Origin: JANLQX01 sp031423635
GTDB taxonomy: Bacteria > Actinomycetota > Acidimicrobiia > Acidimicrobiales > JANYDT01
NCBI GenBank assembly: GCA_031423635.1
Contig: JANPFX010000082.1
Coordinates: 55,546 to 119,545 of the forward strand
Reading direction: 5' to 3'
Length of the DNA stretch: 64,000 bases
Positions 44,269 through 50,738 of the stretch are shown here, piece after piece. A program made the translations under genes and the position numbers. The first letter of the stretch is position 1. Each line of letters opens with the position of its first letter. The notes under the pieces were generated by a model. The model did no database searches. It saw only the letters and a program-made list of their open reading frames with translations, and was not told the origin of the DNA.

Positions 44269-45743
44269 GACAGCGCATCCTCGTCCGTCTTCGACCGTCC
44301 TGGCCAGTTTGTGATCTTCGGGAGCAGAGCGCCGATGGTACGTGTGCGTATCGAACCGATCCAGACTCCGATCCCGTACGCAGCATCGTCGCAGGCACGA
44401 AGCGCGAGGAACACGGGAAGACGGAGGTCCGGGCGCTTCCGACGGTACTCGTGCCAGCCCTGGCCGACGACCCCGGCGACGAGAAGGAGCCGCCAGCGTC
44501 GGCTGAAGAACGCACCGAAGGCGGTGATCGGGAACCACGTCCTCGCCGCAGCATCGGCGATCTGCTCCCCAGCGGCGAGGTGGCCACGGAGAGCGAGTCG
44601 TCGGGCGTCGCCGGCGCAGAGTTGGGGGAGTCGCGTTCTCAGCCGTTCCGCGGTCCCGAACGCCACGCCGGCGCCGACAACTGCGCCGATCGGATGAGCG
44701 AACGCAAGTCCCCAAGCGAGCACGCTCCAGGGAGACAGGACCGCAGGAGGCACGAGTCCAGGGTGTCGTCGATCGAGTTCTCCGGCGGAGGTGCCGTACT
44801 GCATCCGCCGCTGCAGAAGCGCCATGAGCGCGATGCGATGGTCGTGGGCGACTGCGGCCGCCGGTTCGTACCGCATCACCGCGCCGGCTGCGTGGAGTCG
44901 CCAGAGAAGGTCCACGTCTTCACCCACGTGGAGAGCGGAGTCGAACCCCCCGATCGAACGAAATGCGTCGGTGCGCATCACGAGCGCGGCCGCGGGGACG
45001 TAGGCCACCTTGGTCAACGGGGCGATCAGGGAGGGATCCGCGCCGAGGTCGAGGGGACTTCGTACGCGCTCGTATCTTTCGACCGCAGATCCGTCCGGGT
45101 CGGCCAGACCGACGATCCGAGGAGCGACGAGGTCGATCCGTAACGCACCGGTCGCGTCGAGGTGAGCGAGGCAGGAGTCGAGCCACCCTTCCTTCGGCAC
45201 GACATCGCTGTCGAGGAAGGCCACGAGTGGCGCCGTGACGAGCGCCGCGCCGGCGTTGCGGGCAGCGGCCGGACCGAGGGCACGTTCGTTCTTCAGCACC
45301 GTGGCTCCGCTCGCGCGTGCGACTTCTCCGCTCCCATCGGTCGATCCGTCGTCAACCACGACCACAGTGATGCCCCGTTCCCGCAGTGGACCTAGGGCCA
45401 GGAGCAGTCGCTCAAGAGGCCCCGCCCGGTCGTGGACAGGGATCACGATGGTGACGTCAGCGAGGGAGCGAGTGCCGTCGCCCGTGATGACCGGATGGAC
45501 GAGGCCGCGTTGGAGGAGCGTGTCGATCAGGCGCGAGGCCGCTCGCCGTCGATCCTGAGGGACCACGGAAAGCACCTGGGCGAGCGTTCCCCCGGCGCCG
45601 ACCGCGTCCACTACGGCGTCGGCGGGTGGGCGGAGGCGGAGCAGCCGGAGCGGCGAGCCTCCCAGCAGCATCGGCGTTCCGTCGGATCCCCGGATGCGCT
45701 GCACCGTAGCGTCGAGACGCAGAAGCGGTTCGACGTGGGACAC
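44265..45743 (-). CDS. mftF: Mycofactocin-type glycosyltransferase (GT2), MftF-like
   Basis: The 492-residue protein has the layout of MftF, which adds beta-1,4-glucose units to mycofactocin. An N-terminal PqqD/winged-helix-like part (about residues 1-85) is followed by the GT2 domain (about 93-300), with VTIVIPVHDRAG, VVVVDDGSTDGSG and FLDSDVVP as the nucleotide/metal DxD region, and GEDVDLLWRLHAAG as the ED..L.R catalytic end. Hydrophobic C-terminal segments come last. GTG 45743 is the start. It is divergent from mftA 101 bases away, which strengthens the call. Confidence 0.87.
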   Translation of the reverse strand: MSHVEPLLRLDATVQRIRGSDGTPMLLGGSPLRLLRLRPPADAVVDAVGAGGTLAQVLSVVPQDRRRAASRLIDTLLQRGLVHPVITGDGTRSLADVTIVIPVHDRAGPLERLLLALGPLRERGITVVVVDDGSTDGSGEVARASGATVLKNERALGPAAARNAGAALVTAPLVAFLDSDVVPKEGWLDSCLAHLDATGALRIDLVAPRIVGLADPDGSAVERYERVRSPLDLGADPSLIAPLTKVAYVPAAALVMRTDAFRSIGGFDSALHVGEDVDLLWRLHAAGAVMRYEPAAAVAHDHRIALMALLQRRMQYGTSAGELDRRHPGLVPPAVLSPWSVLAWGLAFAHPIGAVVGAGVAFGTAERLRTRLPQLCAGDARRLALRGHLAAGEQIADAAARTWFPITAFGAFFSRRWRLLLVAGVVGQGWHEYRRKRPDLRLPVFLALRACDDAAYGIGVWIGSIRTRTIGALLPKITNWPGRSKTDEDALS

Positions 45744-45844
45744 CTACAGATTCCATCACGGGACGGGCGCTGGGTATGCTCGGTGTGACGTTGAGATCGC
45801 CAACTCAGCGTCGTTCCTCGTCGTGCCACTCGGAGAATTCCCCC

Positions 45845-45976
45845 ATGAGCCCAGCAACTGCCGCCGACATCGTTCCTGCCTCATCGGATGTGGTGACCGA
45901 CGCCGACCTTCTTGACGACTCCGACGAACTCCTCGTGGAAGAGATCTCGATCGACGGGATGTGCGGCGTCTACTAG
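45845..45976 (+). CDS. mftA: Mycofactocin precursor peptide MftA
   Basis: The 43-residue peptide ends in VEEISIDGMCGVY, the conserved C-terminus of mycofactocin precursors. The terminal Val-Tyr pair is the part that the radical SAM enzyme MftC decarboxylates and crosslinks before MftE cleavage releases the redox cofactor core. The leader (residues 1-30) is acidic, as usual. A short overlapping frame start at 45776 is less likely than ATG 45845. No mftB, mftC, mftD or mftE is found on either side within this window, so maturation genes must be elsewhere. The gene is followed by a three-copy 19-bp repeat. Confidence 0.93.
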   Translation: MSPATAADIVPASSDVVTDADLLDDSDELLVEEISIDGMCGVY

Positions 45977-46017
45977 GTCAAGCAACGCCGGCCGTTCGCA
46001 TCCGCACGTCACGCTTT

Positions 46018-46136
46018 CCTGGGTCAGCTCACGTCGTTGGGTCGGCTGCCGTGCGTAGGCGAACAAATCCCGACCGAGCGAACGAAACCCGACCCAGCGA
46101 ACGAAACCCGACCCAATGTCGCTCGGCTGACCCAGG
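46018..46136. repeat. Nested inverted repeat downstream of mftA
   Basis: Outer arms are cctgggtcagc (46018-46028) and gctgacccagg (46126-46136), perfect over 11 bp. Inner arms are ttgggtcgg (46037-46045) and ccgacccaa (46108-46116), perfect over 9 bp. The enclosed segment holds the 19-bp tandem repeats. The structure could act as a terminator, an RNA element or a protein-binding region. Confidence 0.7.
46059..46115 (+). repeat. Three tandem 19-bp repeats after mftA
   Basis: Copies 46078-46096 and 46097-46115 are identical (gcgaacgaaacccgaccca). Copy 46059-46077 differs at three positions. They lie in the mftA to acyl-CoA synthetase gap, 60-116 bases before the synthetase start. Confidence 0.9.
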
Positions 46137-46159
46137 CTGCATGGCCGCGGCGGTTCCGG

Positions 46160-46165
46160 TACGGT
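46160..46165 (+). promoter_or_regulatory. -10 box of acyl-CoA synthetase gene (leaderless-type)
   Basis: TACGGT ends 9 bases before ATG 46175. The 19-bp repeats and the right arm of the inverted repeat lie directly upstream, where an activator or repressor could act. Confidence 0.5.
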
Positions 46166-46174
46166 CGCTGACCG

Positions 46175-47800
46175 ATGCCTGAACGGAATCCACCCTCATC
46201 CTCAACGCGGCCGGGCGCGCGCCAGGGAACGCTGGCCTGGCCGATCCGGCGGGCGATGCAGGTCCACCACGACCGCGAGGCCATCGTCGACGGCACCACG
46301 CGTCTCACCTACGCCGACTGGGGGCGCCGTGTGCTTGGCCTCGGCGCGGGACTTCGTTCGCTCAGTCTCGGTGCTGGCGACATCGTTGCGCTGGCGGCCC
46401 TCAACGGATGGAGGCACCTGAGCTGTTGGGTCGGTATTCCGGCCGCCGGTCTCGTACTCAACGATCTGAACTATCGACTTGCCGCCGCTGAGCTCGTGTT
46501 CATCGTCAACGACTCCGAAGCGAAGGCGATCATCGTCGACTCGGCACACGTTGAGCTGGCCCGCACGCTTCGATCACAGTGCCCGTCACTCCGCCATCTC
46601 GTGTTCGCCGACGCAGGTGACGTGCCCGAGGGATTCGTCCACTTCGATGATCTGTGCACCTACGAGCCACTCGCCGCTGCGGTGACGGACTGGATCGTCG
46701 ACGACACGCTCGCGGCGATCTCCTACACGGGCGGCACGACGGGCCTCCCGAAGGGCGTCATGCAGAGTCACGCGAACCTGCTGGCGAACGCCAAGCACAT
46801 GCAGTACGCCTACGCGTATACCCCGAACGACGCGTACCTGCACGCAGCCCCCATGTTCCATGCCGCCGATGCATCGTGCACGTTTGCCGTCACCTGGGTC
46901 GGTGCACGACACCTCATGATCCCGGGCTGGGATCCGCAGCGCTTCATCAACGTCGCGGTGGCAGAGTCCATGACAATCACCCTTCTGGTCCCCACCATGA
47001 TCAACTCTTTGGTCAATCATCCCGGTGTCGCCGAGGCCGACCTGTCGTCATGGCGCCTCCTCGGCTACGGCGCATCGCCGATGCCGGCGGAGCTGCAGCG
47101 CAAAGCGATGTCGACGCTCGGGTGCGGCTTCATGCAGCTCTACGGGATGACCGAGGCGTCGCCCCTGCTCACCGTGTGCTCCGCCGACGACCACGCCCGG
47201 GCCAGTGCCGGTGAAGCCGGCTACGTCGCCCGTCTCAAGTCGGCCGGCGCGCCGGTACCCGGTGTGGAATGCGAAGTGAGACGGGAGGACGGCACACCCG
47301 CCGACATCGGCGAACCGGGCGAAATCTATGCGCGCGGACCGAACATCATGCTCGGCTACTGGAACCGTCCCGACGAGACGGCGAGGGCACTCGTGAGCGG
47401 CTGGTACCGATCCGGGGACGTCGCGTACGCCGACGATCACGGGTACCTCTACATCGTCGACCGGGCCAAGGACATGATCATCTCGGGCGGCGAGAACATC
47501 TACACGACCGAAGTGGAGAACGCGCTGTACGCCCACCCGGCCGTGCTCGAAGCGGCGGCCTTCGGCATCCCCGACGACAAATGGGGTGAAGTGGTCCACG
47601 CCGAGATCGTCCCGAAGCCTGGCGTCGACGTGAACGCCGACGAGCTGATCGCGCACTGCCGCTCGCTCATCGCCGGTTTCAAGGTGCCGAAATCCATCAC
47701 CGTGCGCGTCGACGCGCTGCCGAAGTCCGGTGCCGGGAAGATCTTGAAGCGCGACCTTCGTGCCCCGTTCTGGGAAGGTCGCGACCGCTCGGTGAACTGA
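46175..47800 (+). CDS. Acyl-CoA synthetase (AMP-binding, FadD-like)
   Basis: The 541-residue protein is an ANL-superfamily acid-CoA ligase that activates a carboxylic acid through an acyl-AMP. The P-loop-like motif ISYTGGTTGLPKGVMQSH is at about residues 186-203, the A5 motif GFMQLYGMTEASPL at about 320-333, and SGWYRSGDVAYADDHGYLYI with DRAKDMIISGGENIY at the hinge. The catalytic Lys is in PKSGAGKILKRDL near the C-terminus. It resembles medium/long-chain or aryl FadD-type enzymes; the substrate cannot be assigned. It is convergent with mrp (14-base gap) and follows mftA on the same strand. Confidence 0.92.
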   Translation: MPERNPPSSSTRPGARQGTLAWPIRRAMQVHHDREAIVDGTTRLTYADWGRRVLGLGAGLRSLSLGAGDIVALAALNGWRHLSCWVGIPAAGLVLNDLNYRLAAAELVFIVNDSEAKAIIVDSAHVELARTLRSQCPSLRHLVFADAGDVPEGFVHFDDLCTYEPLAAAVTDWIVDDTLAAISYTGGTTGLPKGVMQSHANLLANAKHMQYAYAYTPNDAYLHAAPMFHAADASCTFAVTWVGARHLMIPGWDPQRFINVAVAESMTITLLVPTMINSLVNHPGVAEADLSSWRLLGYGASPMPAELQRKAMSTLGCGFMQLYGMTEASPLLTVCSADDHARASAGEAGYVARLKSAGAPVPGVECEVRREDGTPADIGEPGEIYARGPNIMLGYWNRPDETARALVSGWYRSGDVAYADDHGYLYIVDRAKDMIISGGENIYTTEVENALYAHPAVLEAAAFGIPDDKWGEVVHAEIVPKPGVDVNADELIAHCRSLIAGFKVPKSITVRVDALPKSGAGKILKRDLRAPFWEGRDRSVN

Positions 47801-47814
47801 GGAGGACTGCAGGC

Positions 47815-48981
47815 TCAGCCGAGCTTGAGGGCGCTGTTGTAGCGGCGCTTGGAGCCAAGGTCCTCGTGGATGCTCCGGGCAATCTTGGCGTAGGCGACCG
47901 ACGCCTCCGACGTGGGGTCGGCCACGGCGATCGGTTCCCCGATGTCCATCCCGGCGCGGAGCTCCGGAACGAGCGGCACCTGGCCGATCAGCGGAACGCC
48001 GAGCGTGTCGGCGAGATCGGCGCCGCCGCCGGACCCGAAGATCTCGTAGCGCTTCCCGTCGTCACCGGTGAACCAGCTCATGTTCTCGATGACCCCGTGG
48101 ACCTTCATGTTGATCTGGGGGGTGCGGGCCATCGACGCCGACCGTTGGGCGACGCGCTGGGCGGCCGGTTGGGGTGTGGTGACCACGTAGACCTCCGAGC
48201 GGGGGAGGTACTGCGCCATCGAGAGCGCCACATCACCCGTGCCCGGCGGCATGTCGATGAGCAGGAAGTCGGGCTCGCCCCAGTACACGTCGACGAGGAA
48301 CTGCTCCAGTGCTTTGTGGAGCATCGGTCCACGCCAGATGATGGCGCGGTCCTCTTCGACCATGAAGCCGATCGACATCGCCGCGACGCCGTGGCGGACC
48401 GGGGGGATGATGAGGCCGTCGACGATCGTGGGGACCTGCTCGATGCCGAGCATCTTGGGAATCGAGAAGCCGTAGACGTCGGCGTCGAGCACACCCACTC
48501 GCAGGCCACGCTGGGCAAGCGAAATGGCGACGTTGACGGTGGTCGACGACTTCCCGACGCCCCCTTTGCCCGACGTCATGGCGATGACTCGCGTCTTCGA
48601 GCCCGTCTGCATGAACTTCGGCGCCCGGGTCGGTCCGGCCGCATGGCCGTGACCTCCCTGGCCGGCGTTCTCGTGCGACACGTCGTCGGCCGTGAGCCGG
48701 GCCCGGAGGAGTGCCCGCTCCTCGTCGGTCATCCACGTGACGTGGACGTCGCCGCGGGCGGCACCGGCGTTGGCCGTGGCCGCTCGGACCATCTCCGCGA
48801 GGTCAGCGGCGATCGGGTCGTCTTCCGCCTTGCAGGCGATGACGACCTTGGCGTGGGTGCCGTCCACGTCGACGGAACGAACCATGTCGAGGTCGACGAT
48901 GCTGCGGCCGATTTCCGGCTCCTGGACATGACGCAGGGCGTCGATGATGGCGGCTTCGAGAGCCGTTCCGCTGAGGGGCAT
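47815..48981 (-). CDS. mrp: Iron-sulfur carrier protein Mrp/ApbC (P-loop NTPase)
   Basis: Mrp/ApbC/Nbp35-family proteins carry or assemble Fe-S clusters. The 388-residue protein has an N-terminal MIP18/DUF59 domain (about residues 5-90: IIDALRHVQEPEIGRSIVDL) and a ParA-type ATPase with the deviant Walker A SGKGGVGKSST near residue 135, DADVYGFSIP and LLIDMPPGTGD. The region after GVIENMSWF has no CxxC in this protein; such Cys-lacking Mrp forms are, to my knowledge, known in actinobacteria. ATG 48981 has both GGAGG and a TAGCTT box upstream. It is divergent from a SufR-like Fe-S regulator, which fits its role. Confidence 0.93.
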   Translation of the reverse strand: MPLSGTALEAAIIDALRHVQEPEIGRSIVDLDMVRSVDVDGTHAKVVIACKAEDDPIAADLAEMVRAATANAGAARGDVHVTWMTDEERALLRARLTADDVSHENAGQGGHGHAAGPTRAPKFMQTGSKTRVIAMTSGKGGVGKSSTTVNVAISLAQRGLRVGVLDADVYGFSIPKMLGIEQVPTIVDGLIIPPVRHGVAAMSIGFMVEEDRAIIWRGPMLHKALEQFLVDVYWGEPDFLLIDMPPGTGDVALSMAQYLPRSEVYVVTTPQPAAQRVAQRSASMARTPQINMKVHGVIENMSWFTGDDGKRYEIFGSGGGADLADTLGVPLIGQVPLVPELRAGMDIGEPIAVADPTSEASVAYAKIARSIHEDLGSKRRYNSALKLG

Positions 48982-48988
48982 GTCCTCC

Positions 48989-48994
48989 AAGCTA
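48989..48994 (-). promoter_or_regulatory. -10 box of mrp
   Basis: Minus-strand TAGCTT ends 7 bases before ATG 48981. The intervening ggaggac could also act as a ribosome site, so the mRNA may be leaderless or have a very short leader. Confidence 0.45.
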
Positions 48995-49022
48995 CGGGTC
49001 CTTCTGTGCTTCGGTATTCGTG

Positions 49023-49040
49023 GGCCGTCGAAAGACGGCC
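49023..49040. promoter_or_regulatory. Perfect palindrome in the mrp/SufR-like intergenic region
   Basis: ggccgtc-gaaa-gacggcc is a perfect 7-bp inverted repeat with a 4-base centre. It sits 20-37 bases before the regulator start and overlaps where the -35 of that promoter would be. It is a good candidate operator for the adjacent regulator. Confidence 0.5.
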
Positions 49041-49047
49041 GGTCTTC

Positions 49048-49053
49048 TACGCT
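49048..49053 (+). promoter_or_regulatory. -10 box of SufR-like regulator gene (leaderless-type)
   Basis: TACGCT ends 6 bases before ATG 49060, with ggggac between. No separate ribosome site is needed. Confidence 0.55.
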
Positions 49054-49059
49054 GGGGAC

Positions 49060-49875
49060 ATGCCTGAGCTGCGAGGTTCGCCCCGCCCGATCCGACTGGG
49101 TGCCCGCCCGTCGAAGCGCGCGGCAGCGATCCCGGCGGCCGTCCCGGCCGCGAACGTGGCTCAGGGTCCGAGCGTCGATGAGTTCAATTCGGTCGTCACC
49201 GCGGCAACCTCGATGTTCGGCGACCCGACCAGACGGCGGATCTACCTCATCGCCCGCGACGCACCGGGAGGGATCACCTCCGCCGAGGCCGCGGCAGAGG
49301 TCGACCTCCATCCGAACGTGGCCCGCCATCATCTCGACAAGCTCGCGGCGGGTGGCTATCTCGACGTCGTTTCCGTTTCCCCGGCCCCCGGCGGCGGCGA
49401 ACGCAGGAGCGGACGCCCGTCGAAGCGGTACCGCGCGTCGGGAAAACCGATCGACCTCGAGTTCGGCGCTCGGAAGCACGATCTCGTCGTGAGCCTGCTC
49501 TCCAAGGCTCTCGATCTGCTGCCGTTCGACGTGGCGTCGAAGATGGCCGAAGACGTCGGTGAGCACTACGGCCGCGAACTTGCCGCCCAGATGAACCCGG
49601 GGGATTCGCACCGGTCGATGCGCTCCGCTCTCCACGCTGTGGCCGATGCGCTCACCGCCCATGGGTTCTCCGCCCACACCGAGGCTCGCGAAGAGGGGCT
49701 GGCGATCGTCGCCGGACACTGCCCGTTCGGTGAGCTGTCGGAAACCCATCCGGTCATCTGTGCGGTCGACCGGGGGATGGTGCGGGGCATGTTGTCCGCT
49801 CTCTACGGCGACGCTGCGCCGTCCACCACGGCATCTCGCCCGCAGGGCGACGACGTCTGCGTCACGACCGTCTGA
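49060..49875 (+). CDS. SufR-like iron-sulfur-sensing ArsR/HTH regulator
   Basis: The 271-residue protein has a winged-helix domain at about residues 45-125 (FGDPTRRRIYLIARDAPGG, EVDLHPNVARHHLDKLAAGGYL) and a C-terminal domain with HCPFGELSETHPVIC, giving C-x12-C, plus a last Cys in DDVCVTTV. This Cys pattern matches mycobacterial SufR, a [4Fe-4S] repressor of the suf operon. The suf genes are not in the window, but mrp is divergent 78 bases away. I chose ATG 49060 because of the -10 box and because the longer frame runs antisense through mrp. SufR itself or a paralogue are both possible. Confidence 0.82.
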   Translation: MPELRGSPRPIRLGARPSKRAAAIPAAVPAANVAQGPSVDEFNSVVTAATSMFGDPTRRRIYLIARDAPGGITSAEAAAEVDLHPNVARHHLDKLAAGGYLDVVSVSPAPGGGERRSGRPSKRYRASGKPIDLEFGARKHDLVVSLLSKALDLLPFDVASKMAEDVGEHYGRELAAQMNPGDSHRSMRSALHAVADALTAHGFSAHTEAREEGLAIVAGHCPFGELSETHPVICAVDRGMVRGMLSALYGDAAPSTTASRPQGDDVCVTTV

Positions 49876-49972
49876 GCAGCGAAGGCACTGGCCGCCGACC
49901 CGGAGTGACGTCGGACACCCAGGGCTCGTTCGGGGTTTTCCCTGACCGATAACGCACCCCACCTGGACGACA

Positions 49973-50728
<756 letters not shown>

Positions 50729-50738
50729 GGCGACTCCC

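Noticed and set aside
47866..49059. Plus-strand extension of the SufR-like regulator frame
   Set aside because: It runs antisense through the whole of mrp; homology and the -10 box place the start at 49060.
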